A stretch of 64,000 nucleotides of DNA from Bradyrhizobium betae. GTDB taxonomy: Bacteria; Pseudomonadota; Alphaproteobacteria; Rhizobiales; Xanthobacteraceae. The notes under the pieces were generated by a model, which did not search any database, was not told where the DNA came from, and saw only the letters and a list, made by a program, of their open reading frames with translations. A program made the position numbers and the translations under genes. Every line of letters begins with the position of its first letter. Positions within the stretch are counted from its first letter, which is position 1. Location of the stretch: contig NZ_CP044543.1 in the NCBI RefSeq assembly GCF_008932115.1, forward strand, positions 2,232,001 through 2,296,000, written 5' to 3'. Shown piece after piece: positions 8,901 to 17,731 of the stretch.

Positions 8901-9218
8901 ATGAGCGCATCATCTTCCGATATGACCCGTCGCAGCGTCGTGCTCGGTGGCCTCGGCGTCGCCGGGATGACCGCGGTCGCGCCGCGCTTTGCCTCTGCGC
9001 AGGGGCGCGCTGAGACGCTGCTGGTGGTGCAGGAACTGGGGCCGAACTCGCTGGACATGCAGGGCGTCGGCTCCAACCAGACCGTGAACGGCCTGTCCTG
9101 GAATTGCTACGATCGCCTGCTCTCCTACGCTTCCAAGACACTGCCCGACGGCACGGTGTCCTACGACCGCGAGAAGCTCGCATCCTCGGTCTCGAGATCG
9201 GCGGCGACGACTATGTGA
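8901..9218 (+). pseudogene. 5' remnant of a Tat-exported ABC solute-binding protein
   Basis: The first 90 or so codons encode the start of an extracellular solute-binding protein (SBP_bac_5-type). A twin-arginine signal (TRRSVVLGG, cleavage near ASAQ) is followed by LLVVQELGPNSLDMQG and YDRLLSYASKTLPDG, as in peptide/opine-type binding proteins that normally run to over 500 residues. Homology stops after DREKLA near 9180. The frame then reads a few unrelated codons and ends at 9218, because the downstream DNA is response-regulator sequence in another frame. The native AGGAG site before the ATG is intact. Confidence 0.8.
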
Positions 9219-9622
9219 CCAAGCCGTTCAGCCCGCGCGAACTGGTGGCGCGGGTCAATGTCATCCTGCGCCGCCTCGGCCCGCGCAACGGCGAGGCCAA
9301 GGCAGGACCGGCGGCACTTGCGCAGGGCGGGCTGCTGATCGATCCCGAGCAGCATGTCGCGACCTTCGCAGGCGCGCCGCTGAAGCTGACCGCGATCGAG
9401 TTCGGCATTTTGCGCGCATTTCTGACCCGGCCGACCTCGGTGTTCAACCGCGAGCAGCTGATGCGGGCGGCCTATCAGCTCAATATCCAGGTCTCCGATC
9501 GCACCATCGACAGCCACATCCGCAACATCCGCGCCAAGCTTGCCGCGCTGAATTGCGAGAACGTGATCGAAACCATCCACGGCGTCGGCTTCAAGCTCGG
9601 CCGTTGCGAGAAAGAGGCATGA
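9182..9622 (+). pseudogene. 3' remnant of an OmpR-type response regulator
   Basis: Homology starts abruptly at ILGLEIGGDDYVTKPFSPRE, the end of a receiver domain with its conserved Lys (TKPF), and continues through a complete winged-helix DNA-binding domain (LTAIEFGILRAF, VSDRTIDSHIRNIRAKL, IHGVGFKL). The phospho-acceptor Asp and the first two thirds of the receiver are missing. An upstream in-frame ATG at 9104 could give a 172-residue chimera with 25 meaningless residues. The stop overlaps the ATG of the kinase gene (ATGA), the usual two-component arrangement, so this was once a normal gene pair. Confidence 0.85.
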
Positions 9623-11205
9623 GCGCGGCGCCCGACAAATGGCGGCCATCGCTCGGGCTGGTCATCTTCGCGGTGCTGACCACCGTCGGCGTGCTGCCGC
9701 TGGTCGGGCTGTTCTTCTTCCGCCTCTACGACAACCAGCTGATCCGCCAGACCCAGGCCGAGCTGATCGCGCAGAGCCGGGTGCTCGCGACGATCTATGC
9801 GCAGGAGGTCACCGCAAGGCTCGACAACGGCCTGACGCTCGGCGCCGAGGTGCCGCCGAACGTGCTGCCTGACCCCGGCGACCAGGTCACGCCGATCCGG
9901 CCCGCGCTCGACCTCACCGCCAACGATCTGCTGCGACGTCGTCCCGATGCGCTGGCCGCCCGCCAGCCGGCACAACCGGCCTATGTCGAGATCGGCGCAA
10001 AGCTGACGCCGATCATCCGCGAGACCCAGAAGGTGACGCTGGCCGGCTTTCGGATCCTCGATCCGCAGGGCGTGGTGATCGCCGGGCGCCAGGAGCTCGG
10101 GCAGTCGCTCGCCCATATCGAGGAGGTCGCGGACGCGCTGCAAGGGCAATACCGCGCCACCTTGCGCAACCGCGTGCCGGACAAGCCGCCGCCGCCGATC
10201 TATTCCTTCAGCCGCGGCCTCGGCGTCCCCGTGTTCTCGGCGATGCCCGTCATCGTCAACAACCGCGTTGCGGGGGTGATCTACACGACGCGGACGCCGA
10301 GCAACATCTTCGACCATCTCTACCAGGAGCGGGCGAAGTTCGTGCTGGCCGGGCTTGCCGTCATCCTCGGCACGATCGCGATTGGCCTGGTGTTCTCCCG
10401 CACCATCACGCTGCCGATGCGCGAGCTGATCGATCGCGCCGCGCGGATCGGCCGCGGCGACCGCGAGGCCTTCCGGCCGCTCCGGCATTACGGCACGCGC
10501 GAGTTCGCCCAGCTGTCGCACAGCTTCCTCGGCATGGCCGAGCAACTGGCGCGGCGCTCCGACTATATCGCGACGTTCTCGGCCCACCTCACCCACGAAT
10601 TGAAATCGCCGCTGACCTCGATCAGGGGCGCGGCCGAGCTGCTGCAGGATTCCTATCAAGGCAAGCCGGAGAGCCTGACACCGGCCGAGCAGAAGACCTT
10701 CATCGCCAACATCCTGTCGGACACGCAGCGGCTGGAGGCGATGGCGCAGCGGCTGCGCGAGCTGGCGCGCGCCGAGAGCCTGCCGCAGAACGAGCGCACC
10801 GAGCTTGCACCCGTCATCGCCGACCTCAGGAGCCGGTTTCCGGAAAGCTCCATCGAGGCCAGCGGCAATTTCGACCGGATGATCGGCATGTCCGGCGAGA
10901 AGGCGCTGATCGTGCTGTCGCATCTCGCCGACAACGCGGTGCGGCACAAGGCGCGGTCGATCAGGTTGGAGGCGGTGGACGAGCGGACGACCTTGCTGCT
11001 GACGGTGAGCAACGATGGCGAGACAATCTCGGCGGCGAACCGCGACCGGATCTTCGATGCCTTCTTCACCACCCGCCGCGACGAGGGCGGCACCGGGATG
11101 GGGCTTGCGATCGCGCGCGCGGTGATGGCGAGCCATGGCGGCTCGATCAGGCTCAAGCCGACCGACGAGGGCGCGGCCTTCGAGCTGCAGCTTCCGGCTG
11201 CCTAG
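9619..11205 (+). CDS. Sensor histidine kinase
   Basis: The 528-residue kinase has TM1 (about 14-35), a periplasmic sensing region of about 200 residues, TM2 (about 240-260) and a HAMP segment. The phospho-acceptor H326 lies in LTHELKSP, followed by a HATPase domain with the N-box LADNAVRHK and the G-box GGTGMGLAIA. The architecture resembles CreC-like sensors. Its partner regulator, directly upstream with a 4-bp overlap, lacks the receiver Asp, so the kinase is an orphan unless it talks to another regulator. All motifs here look intact. Confidence 0.92.
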   Translation: MSAAPDKWRPSLGLVIFAVLTTVGVLPLVGLFFFRLYDNQLIRQTQAELIAQSRVLATIYAQEVTARLDNGLTLGAEVPPNVLPDPGDQVTPIRPALDLTANDLLRRRPDALAARQPAQPAYVEIGAKLTPIIRETQKVTLAGFRILDPQGVVIAGRQELGQSLAHIEEVADALQGQYRATLRNRVPDKPPPPIYSFSRGLGVPVFSAMPVIVNNRVAGVIYTTRTPSNIFDHLYQERAKFVLAGLAVILGTIAIGLVFSRTITLPMRELIDRAARIGRGDREAFRPLRHYGTREFAQLSHSFLGMAEQLARRSDYIATFSAHLTHELKSPLTSIRGAAELLQDSYQGKPESLTPAEQKTFIANILSDTQRLEAMAQRLRELARAESLPQNERTELAPVIADLRSRFPESSIEASGNFDRMIGMSGEKALIVLSHLADNAVRHKARSIRLEAVDERTTLLLTVSNDGETISAANRDRIFDAFFTTRRDEGGTGMGLAIARAVMASHGGSIRLKPTDEGAAFELQLPAA

Positions 11206-11342
11206 ATCGCAAACACCCAGGCGGCGACGATGGTGCCGATGGTGACCAGGCCGGCGATGGTCCAGCCGGCGGCGTATTCCAGCTCAGGATGACCGGTCGC
11301 CCGCATGATCTCGGTGGGATCGGCGGTATGCTTCTGTGCCAT
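11202..11342 (-). CDS. 46-residue single-pass membrane protein
   Basis: A short frame encodes a 46-residue peptide that starts MAQKHTADPTEIM, continues with a polar stretch ending GHPELEYAAG, and finishes with one hydrophobic helix (about residues 27-46) ending WVFAI. A GAGG site lies about 7 nt upstream of the ATG. Its stop overlaps the stop region of the convergent kinase gene by 4 bp. Codon use matches neighbouring genes. It resembles the tiny aa3-oxidase-subunit-IV-like or AtpZ-like peptides of alphaproteobacteria only in size and topology, and no function is assigned. Confidence 0.6.
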   Translation of the reverse strand: MAQKHTADPTEIMRATGHPELEYAAGWTIAGLVTIGTIVAAWVFAI

Positions 11343-11694
11343 GACTGCCTCGCACGTGTTTCCCCGTGTCATGGATAAGTCGCTTCAGCCGGCAAAAGGT
11401 TCCATCACGGACATGCGATCAAACTAAACTGCGAAAACAACCCCATGCACAGTAGAAAGCCTCGTCGCTGCCGAGGCAGGGTCACGCCGCGCAAATGTTT
11501 GAGCTGCCGGTGCAAAATGGCCGCTCGACGCAATGACCGCGCGGCTCGCGGCTTGCGTTCCGAATCCGGTTGCGTGCTAGACTGCCCCGCGCAATCGAGG
11601 CCTGTCTCGCGGCGCAAAAGGCGGCCAAAGAGACCACCGAGAAGGCCGCCAAGCGGAAGACAAAGGCCTGAGCTCGCAGCTCCATGGAGGCAAA
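11343..11694. other. Intergenic region without a convincing gene
   Basis: No complete gene is seen. A short frame ending at 11671 reads an Ala/Lys/Glu-rich tail (AAQKAAKETTEKAAK) without a credible start and may be the relic of a small gene. AGCTCCATGGAGG near 11680 supplies the ribosome site for the next gene. Confidence 0.5.
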
Positions 11695-12189
11695 ATGACG
11701 TCCGCCCGACTGATCCTCGCCTGTGCCCTTGTCGCCACCACAGCCTCCGGCGCCGCCGCCGCCTCGGGCGCCACACCCGCAAAGGCCTCGGGCTCGACGG
11801 CGCTGGCGCTGGCGGGCGTGATCGCGCCGCTGTCGCCGAGCCTGACGGGCGCCGAGAAGAAAGCTGTGGCGATCCTGTTCGCCGCCAATGCCGACATTCC
11901 CTACAAGAAACCGATCGTGGTGACCGCCGACAGGATCGTCTGCCGCAGCGGCAATGTCGACATCACGGTGCGCAACTGCGAAGTGACCTTCGGCAAGAAG
12001 ACCAGGACCGTGAACGGCTCGACAGCCAACGAGATCTTCGCGACCGAAGCACTGGCCGGCGTCCCGCCTGACGGCGCGGCGGGATCGAATTTCGAGAGCC
12101 TGACCAAGCTGAGCTGCACGATCGACCCCAACGCGATCAGGCGGAAGGACGGCAGCGGGGCGGACTGCACGTTCCAGCCGGGGAATTGA
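11695..12189 (+). CDS. Secreted hypothetical protein
   Basis: The 164-residue protein has a clear Sec signal peptide (MTSARLILACALVATTASG, cleavage after AAAA near residue 23) and no further membrane segment. The mature part contains four cysteines (in RIVCRSG, VRNCEV, KLSCTI and GADCTF), which may form two disulfides. I do not recognise the family. GGAGG precedes the ATG by about 6 nt, which decides the start. Confidence 0.75.
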   Translation: MTSARLILACALVATTASGAAAASGATPAKASGSTALALAGVIAPLSPSLTGAEKKAVAILFAANADIPYKKPIVVTADRIVCRSGNVDITVRNCEVTFGKKTRTVNGSTANEIFATEALAGVPPDGAAGSNFESLTKLSCTIDPNAIRRKDGSGADCTFQPGN

Positions 12190-12550
12190 CCGAGGGCAAC
12201 CGGGCTTGCGGCGGAAGCAACAGCGCCGCGCTGGCGGAATGTGATCGCCAGGCGACACCGCCAGTGCGGACTCGGCGCTGAAATCCCGGGCACTCCACGT
12301 GTAGACGAATGCCGGCCGCGCGGAATCAAAATCAGTGCGCCAGGCGTTCACCGCAGTCCAGAATCGGCCAGATCACGTCCACACATTGCCATTTGCCGAT
12401 TTCCGATATGCATTCGAAGCGCGCGATCCGAACGGATTTCCCAGCCAGTTTGCTGAACACATCCAACGCAGCGACGCGACGGTCAGACAATGCAATTCGA
12501 GATTGGTGGCACTGTCGCGATGGATGCGTAATTTGCGTTCGTAGTTTCGG
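12190..12550. other. Intergenic region, nothing recognised
   Basis: About 360 bp separate the secreted-protein gene from the AraC regulator. I see no gene on either strand, no tRNA and no strong terminator. The promoter of the AraC gene must lie here. Confidence 0.5.
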
Positions 12551-13540
12551 GTGCTTCGTTTGCCGGGTTCGGGTGACATCATTTATCTGGATAAGTATGA
12601 GGCCGTGCATTCGCACGACAGTGAGCTCGCGCGCGACCGTCTGTTCAGCGTCTATGGCGCGGATGGCTTCGACAAGGGACATGGCAGCTTCGGAATCCGG
12701 GCCAATTACGCCAAGCTGACGGCCGTCGGTCTGGGCTTCTGCTCATATGATTGCCCGGTCTCGGTGACATATCCCGAAGCGGGCTTCGTGCGGCAGTTCT
12801 TCTCCATTCACGGCAGGGCGAACTTCACCACCTCGCACGGAAGCGTTTCAATCGGTGCCTGGACACCCGTCGTCTCCGGAGACTCCAAGCTGCGACTGGA
12901 GTTCGGCGAGGACTATCGGCAGCTGGTCCTGCGGATCGACACGCCGGCGCTCGAACGCATCATCAAGGCCCTCGCCGGCGACGCAAGTGACAAGCGGCTG
13001 GAATTGGCCGAATGCGATCCGAACCCGTCCAGCATGTCGTTCCTGCGGCGCCAGGTCTTCCATCTCGCCGAGGAGCTGGAAGCGTTTGCCGATCAATATT
13101 CTCCGCTTGCCAAGGCCGAGCTCGAGCGCGATCTCGTCGTCAGATTTCTGCTGGCCCACGAGCACAACTTCTCGGATCTGCTCAGACGTGAACCGCGCGG
13201 CGCCGGGCGCGGCGTCGTCGACAGGGTCGAGGCCTTCATCGAGGCCAATTGGAACCGACCGATCGATCTGGAGGAGATCGCTGGCGTCGCGAACGTCAGT
13301 GTTCGCACCGTGTTTCGCGAGTTCGCACGGGCCGGCAAGGGATCTCCCGCCCAATTCGCGAAACGGGTGCGGCTGCAGCGGGCCGCCGAGCTGCTGCGAT
13401 CTCCGGTGGCAACGACTAGCGTGACGGGCGTCGCCCTTCGTTGCGGCTTCCAGAACATCGGGCGTTTCGCCTCGGACTATCTGCGGCTCCATGGCGAGCT
13501 TCCGTCCGAAACGCTGAAGCGCGCGCAGTCATCACGGTAG
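12551..13540 (+). CDS. AraC-family transcriptional regulator
   Basis: The 329-residue regulator has an N-terminal AraC-binding-like domain (about 10-190) and a C-terminal AraC DNA-binding domain (about 220-325) with two helix-turn-helices (IDLEEIAGVANVSVRTVFRE and VTGVALRCGFQNIGRFASDY) and the family ending YLRLHGELPSETL. The start is a GTG; the only in-frame alternative upstream is blocked by a stop at 12542. Neighbours give no obvious target. Confidence 0.88.
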   Translation: MLRLPGSGDIIYLDKYEAVHSHDSELARDRLFSVYGADGFDKGHGSFGIRANYAKLTAVGLGFCSYDCPVSVTYPEAGFVRQFFSIHGRANFTTSHGSVSIGAWTPVVSGDSKLRLEFGEDYRQLVLRIDTPALERIIKALAGDASDKRLELAECDPNPSSMSFLRRQVFHLAEELEAFADQYSPLAKAELERDLVVRFLLAHEHNFSDLLRREPRGAGRGVVDRVEAFIEANWNRPIDLEEIAGVANVSVRTVFREFARAGKGSPAQFAKRVRLQRAAELLRSPVATTSVTGVALRCGFQNIGRFASDYLRLHGELPSETLKRAQSSR

Positions 13541-13567
13541 CGGTCGCGGCGGCGTCGGTTCGCTGCG

Positions 13568-13585
13568 GCCGGACCGTCGTCCGGC
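13568..13585. terminator. Hairpin between convergent genes
   Basis: GCCGGAC-CGTC-GTCCGGC is a perfect 7-bp stem with a 4-nt loop in the gap between the ends of the AraC and chemoreceptor genes. There is no U-run, so terminator function is only suggested by position. Confidence 0.4.
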
Positions 13586-13593
13586 AGGCGCGA

Positions 13594-15744
13594 TCAGGCC
13601 GCGCGCACGGTCACCAGGAACTTGTCGACCTCCGCTTTCAGCCGGTTGCTCTCGATCGACAACGACTGGGCCGAGGACAGCACCTGTGAAGACGCCGACC
13701 CTGTTTCCGAAGCGCCCCGCTGCACGTTGGTGATATTCGAGGACACGTCCTGCGTACCTTTCGCGGCCTGCTGCACGTTGCGCGAAATCTCCTGGGTCGC
13801 GGCGCCCTGTTCTTCGACGGCTGCGGCAACAGCCGCCGATATCTCGGATAGACTGCCGATCGTTCCGCCGATCGCCTCGATCGCCGTCACGGATTCCTTC
13901 GTTGCCATCTGGATACCGCCAATTTGCTGGCTGATCTCGCCGGTGGCCTTGGCGGTCTGTTCGGCCAGCGCCTTGACCTCTGCGGCCACCACGGCAAAGC
14001 CGCGGCCGGCTTCACCTGCGCGCGCCGCTTCGATGGTCGCGTTCAGTGCCAGGAGATTGGTTTGCCCGGCGATATTGTTGATCAGTTCGACGACATCGCC
14101 GATCCGGGTGGCGGCGTGCGACAATTCGCTGACGCGGTCGTTGGTCTGCCGGGCCTGACTGACGGCCTCGGCCGCCATCCTGGCGGAATCCTGCACCCGA
14201 TGGCTGATTTCCGTCACCGATGAGGACATCTCCTCGGTCGCGGACGCGACGGACTGGACGTTGGTCGACGCCTCCTCGGATGCTGCCGCGACAGCGATCG
14301 AAAGCTGCTGCGTCGACTCCGCAGTGTTGGTCAGCGTCGCTGCCGCCGCCTCGAGCTCGGTCGCGGCGGAGGCAACCGTCTCGATGATGTCGCCCACGGC
14401 AGCTTCGAACTCCCCGGCCAGTCTGTGCATGTCGATCCGGCGCTGGGCGGCCGTGCGCTGCTCGAGGTCTCGCTGCGCCTCGCGATCGAAGCCGAGCTTG
14501 GCCTGAAGCGCCTGAAGACCGCGCAACGCCACCCCCGCTTCGTCATCACGCTCGACATTGACGCGACTGTTGAACAGTCCTTGCCCGATCCGCGACAGAA
14601 CGTCGTTCAAATGTGCCAGGGGTCTGGTGATCGCGCGGACCGTGGCCACGGAAAGCAGGATGGCGAAGAGAAGCCCCAGAGACAGTACGGCAATCGCAGC
14701 CACGTTTGCGGTCAGGAACGACCGTTCCGCCGCATCGTACTCGACCTTCGCTTCGTCGACCTGGATCGCGACCAGCCGGTCCATGTCAGTCTTGGCAGCC
14801 TTGAACAGCTCGGCAAGCTTGCCGGTCAAATGAGCATTCAGTTCGTCATATCTGCGATCCGCCAGCATCCCCAGGGCCGGCTTGAGACCGCGCTCGACAT
14901 ACTCGATCCGCTTCGGCACGAATGAATCCGCGACCGATTTCTCCTCCGGCGTAAGATATGTGGCCAAATAGTCCGACCACAGCTTGGCGATCCTCTCGAC
15001 GTTGGCGGAGATGGCGCCTTGAACGCTGGAAAGCTCCGGACCGTTGCGGCCCTCGATGGCCGCACGCAGCATGATGAGCGAATTGTCCTTCATGCGGTCG
15101 TTGATCTCGAAGAGCTGGGCCAGCGGAACCGATCGGTCCTCGTAGATCGACTTGGTACGCTGATTGACCTCCCTCATCCCGACGAGACCTACGGTGCCAA
15201 TGACCAGCATGGCGATTGAGAGGACGCCGACCATCGTGGTCAGCCGCGCCTTCAGGGATCGCGTGAACGGGGAAAGCACGTCGAACAGCGAACGTTTGCG
15301 GATGATACCGGCTTCGATCTTGTAGGCACTGGCCTTCTTGTCACGCATCGCCGCATAGACGCGTTCCGCTTCTTCGCGCTGGTCCGCCGGCAATTTGGTC
15401 CGGATCGACATGTAGCCGACCACCCGCCCGCCCTCCCAGATCGGCGTCGCACTCGCCAGCACCCAGTAGAAATCGCCGTTCTTGCGGCGGTTCTTGACGG
15501 CGCCCGCCCACGGCTTGCCGGCTTTCAATGTCTCCCAGAGATTGGCGAAGGCTTCCGGCGGCATGTCCGGATGCCGCACGATGTTGTGGGGCTGTCCGGC
15601 CAGCTCCTGCTCGGTGAAACCCGAAGCTTCGACGAACTGGTCGTTGAAATAGGTCAGCTTGCCCTTGAGATCGGTCTTCGAGACGATCATCGTCTCGTCC
15701 GCAAGGGGGTACTCGGTGGCGGTGACAGGCAGATTGGTACGCAT
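13594..15744 (-). CDS. Methyl-accepting chemotaxis protein with N-terminal PAS domain
   Basis: The 716-residue receptor begins with a cytoplasmic Aer-type PAS domain (about 20-125; [16 protein letters not shown] and NIVRHPDMP are typical). A TM helix near 185-205, a periplasmic four-helix segment, TM2 near 375-395, HAMP, and a long signalling coil follow, with the hairpin tip containing [20 protein letters not shown]. It should feed the CheA/CheW pathway, with PAS sensing redox or a ligand. No pentapeptide methylation tether is present at the C-terminus (ends TVRAA). Confidence 0.93.
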   Translation of the reverse strand: MRTNLPVTATEYPLADETMIVSKTDLKGKLTYFNDQFVEASGFTEQELAGQPHNIVRHPDMPPEAFANLWETLKAGKPWAGAVKNRRKNGDFYWVLASATPIWEGGRVVGYMSIRTKLPADQREEAERVYAAMRDKKASAYKIEAGIIRKRSLFDVLSPFTRSLKARLTTMVGVLSIAMLVIGTVGLVGMREVNQRTKSIYEDRSVPLAQLFEINDRMKDNSLIMLRAAIEGRNGPELSSVQGAISANVERIAKLWSDYLATYLTPEEKSVADSFVPKRIEYVERGLKPALGMLADRRYDELNAHLTGKLAELFKAAKTDMDRLVAIQVDEAKVEYDAAERSFLTANVAAIAVLSLGLLFAILLSVATVRAITRPLAHLNDVLSRIGQGLFNSRVNVERDDEAGVALRGLQALQAKLGFDREAQRDLEQRTAAQRRIDMHRLAGEFEAAVGDIIETVASAATELEAAAATLTNTAESTQQLSIAVAAASEEASTNVQSVASATEEMSSSVTEISHRVQDSARMAAEAVSQARQTNDRVSELSHAATRIGDVVELINNIAGQTNLLALNATIEAARAGEAGRGFAVVAAEVKALAEQTAKATGEISQQIGGIQMATKESVTAIEAIGGTIGSLSEISAAVAAAVEEQGAATQEISRNVQQAAKGTQDVSSNITNVQRGASETGSASSQVLSSAQSLSIESNRLKAEVDKFLVTVRAA

Positions 15745-15798
15745 GGTTCATCTTTCCGGCGATGGAGGTCGTGGGCAAAATCGAGTGGAGTGATGCTG

Positions 15799-16074
15799 CT
15801 AAAGCAGCAGGATCTTGAGGTGGGCGACATCCAGCAGTCGCTGGGTGAATTCGACCTGATCGGAAAACTCCTGACGCTTCCTCGGATCGTGAATTCGCGG
15901 CTCAATGGCGCGTGCATGCTCGATGGCAAGTTCAAACTGACGGGCCAGCAGGCCGAGCGCATCACGCGCGCTGGCGCGCAACGCCGCAGACTTGATCTCG
16001 GTGGACAAATCGCGGCGCTCGCCCGACGCGTCGGCGTCGCTTCGCTTCGAGCAAAATTGGATGACGTTAGACAT
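15799..16074 (-). CDS. Small hypothetical protein upstream of the chemoreceptor
   Basis: The 91-residue protein starts MSNVIQFCSKRSD and is otherwise predicted to be helical, with RQFELAIEHARAIEPRI in the middle. It has no signal peptide, membrane helix or known motif. It lies 54 bp upstream of the chemoreceptor gene on the same strand and may be co-transcribed with it. Confidence 0.6.
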   Translation of the reverse strand: MSNVIQFCSKRSDADASGERRDLSTEIKSAALRASARDALGLLARQFELAIEHARAIEPRIHDPRKRQEFSDQVEFTQRLLDVAHLKILLL

Positions 16075-16592
16075 GCTGTGCTCCCGCGGCGAGATATCCG
16101 GCCGGCGAGCCCGCTAGTAGCCGAGTCGAGTTATCAGTGTATTTGACCGATCCACGACACTCTGGCCGGATTCTGACACGCGCGTTAAGCCGGCTGTGAT
16201 GCTTGGCGGTATCTAGATCGCTTTTCTAACGCCGGGATAATAACCCTATCGAAAACGGGCAACGCGACCGTGATGAGGTGCGCGTTTCCCATTCCGAGAT
16301 ACCGTTGCCGTCAAAGCCGTTGCCGCGGACGAGCGTCCGTAAGGCTACGGTGTTCATCATCGGCAGACGTGAAGAGATCGACGGCCCGGCGATATCCGCA
16401 CCGCCAGGGCACCGGTCCGCACCCGGCCGGCTGATGCTGGAGGCCATGGCGCGCCGCGCGGGCTCCAGCACGATGGGGTTGCGGGGCCAGTCCGGGTGCC
16501 GTGAAATCGCCTCACGCCCGATCAATAAAGAGGCGATTTGACAAGACAGGCCGAAAGCGCCGATCGATATTGGTGACAGGGCCGGCACCAGC
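16075..16592. other. Intergenic region, 518 bp, no supported gene
   Basis: Open frames of 87 codons (plus strand, 16278-16541) and 122 codons (minus strand, 16226-16594) overlap here, but neither has a ribosome site, a domain or typical codon use. The region must carry the divergent promoters. An AT-rich stretch lies near 16515-16540. Confidence 0.5.
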
Positions 16593-17525
16593 ATGATGAA
16601 ACGCTATCTCGTCTTCTTACTCGTTCTGACCGTTACGGCGGCCTCCGCTCACGGTCCGGTCCCGGCACGGCTGACCGCACCCTCCGGTCTCGTCCTGACA
16701 GGCCTTACCGATTCCGACACCACCGCCGGCGGCACCGCGCGGCTGTGCGAGCAGGTCACCTTCTCGCGCGGCCTGCGCTACGGCGAGAGCGAAGCCAATG
16801 TGCTCGACGTCGCCGCCAGCGCGACCAAGGCGGACACGCCGCGGCCGGTGCTGCTGTTCGTGGCCGGCGACACCTTCACCGGCGACCGCACCGCGCCGGA
16901 CCTTTCGCGCGAGATCCAGGACCAGGCCATGTGCTTTGCCGCGCGCAACGACATGATCGGGGTGCGCGTCAACTATCGGCTGGCGCCGTCGGCGACCTGG
17001 CCCACCGGGGCGAGCGACGTCGCGGCGGCGCTGTCCTGGGTTCACGGCAATATCGACCTGTTCAACGGCGATGCCCGCGAGATCGTCGCGGTGGGTTATG
17101 GCGCCGGCGCCTTCCATGTCGCCACCCTGCTCGCGCATCCCGAGTTCCAGACCGACCGCGCCGACGTCGCAGGCGTGGTGCTGGTGTCCGGCTTCTATCG
17201 CGCCGGCAAGGACGCCAGCGACAGCGTGAAAGCCTATCTCGGCACCGATGCCAGCCAGTATGACAAGCGCTCGGTGTTTCCCGGCATTCTCAACGTCGAC
17301 GTGCCGATCGTGCTGGCCTGGGCGTCGGACGATGCCGCCGGTGTCGTGGCACAGGGCGAGACCTTGAAGAAGACGCTCTGCGGCGCCGGCCACTGCCCGC
17401 GCGCCGCGCTGCTGCGCAGCCGCGGCGGCATCGCCGGAGCATTCGGGCTGGACGGTTCCGGCGACAGTCTCGCCGAGCCGACGCTGCTGCTGGTGAAGCA
17501 GCTGGAGGCGCGGGGGCTGCCGTAG
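16593..17525 (+). CDS. Secreted alpha/beta-hydrolase-fold protein lacking the catalytic Ser
   Basis: The 310-residue protein has a Sec signal peptide (about 1-19) and a BD-FAE/esterase-like fold, with RYGESEANVLDV, VRVNYRLAPSATWP and AALSWVHGNIDLFNGD typical of that family. The nucleophile elbow, normally GxSxG, reads GYGAG with Gly170 in place of Ser, and the oxyanion-hole HGG is replaced by VAGDTF. It is therefore probably not a hydrolase in the usual way. It could be a binding protein or a degenerate enzyme. Confidence 0.8.
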   Translation: MMKRYLVFLLVLTVTAASAHGPVPARLTAPSGLVLTGLTDSDTTAGGTARLCEQVTFSRGLRYGESEANVLDVAASATKADTPRPVLLFVAGDTFTGDRTAPDLSREIQDQAMCFAARNDMIGVRVNYRLAPSATWPTGASDVAAALSWVHGNIDLFNGDAREIVAVGYGAGAFHVATLLAHPEFQTDRADVAGVVLVSGFYRAGKDASDSVKAYLGTDASQYDKRSVFPGILNVDVPIVLAWASDDAAGVVAQGETLKKTLCGAGHCPRAALLRSRGGIAGAFGLDGSGDSLAEPTLLLVKQLEARGLP

Positions 17526-17561
17526 GGGGCGCGGCTGAATTTGTGCATCTGTCGGTAACTC

Positions 17562-17645
17562 GTCATGCCCGGGCTTGTCCCGGGCATCCACGTTCTTCGT
17601 AGCGCATGACAAGACGTGGATGGCCCGGACAATCCCGGCCATGAC
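17562..17645. repeat. Dispersed palindromic repeat, family C
   Basis: GTCATGCCCGGG-CTTGT-CCCGGGCATCCACG at the left is mirrored by CGTGGATGGCCCGG and CCGGCCATGAC at the right. It lies between the ends of two convergent genes. Related copies are at 32908-32993 and, shortened, at 40865-40893. Confidence 0.8.
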
Positions 17646-17731
17646 GGCGTGGAGGCTTTGGCGCAACAAGCTGCATCATGGCAGGCGGAGGTGCAACACC
17701 GCTCGCTCTCAATGGGAAGAGACAACGCCCC

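Noticed and set aside
12332..12682. A 116-codon minus-strand frame before the AraC gene
   Set aside because: It overlaps the true AraC start, has no ribosome site and no domain.
16278..16541. An 87-codon plus-strand frame in the gap before the degenerate hydrolase
   Set aside because: Its codon use is atypical, and it overlaps an equally long antisense frame; no support for either.
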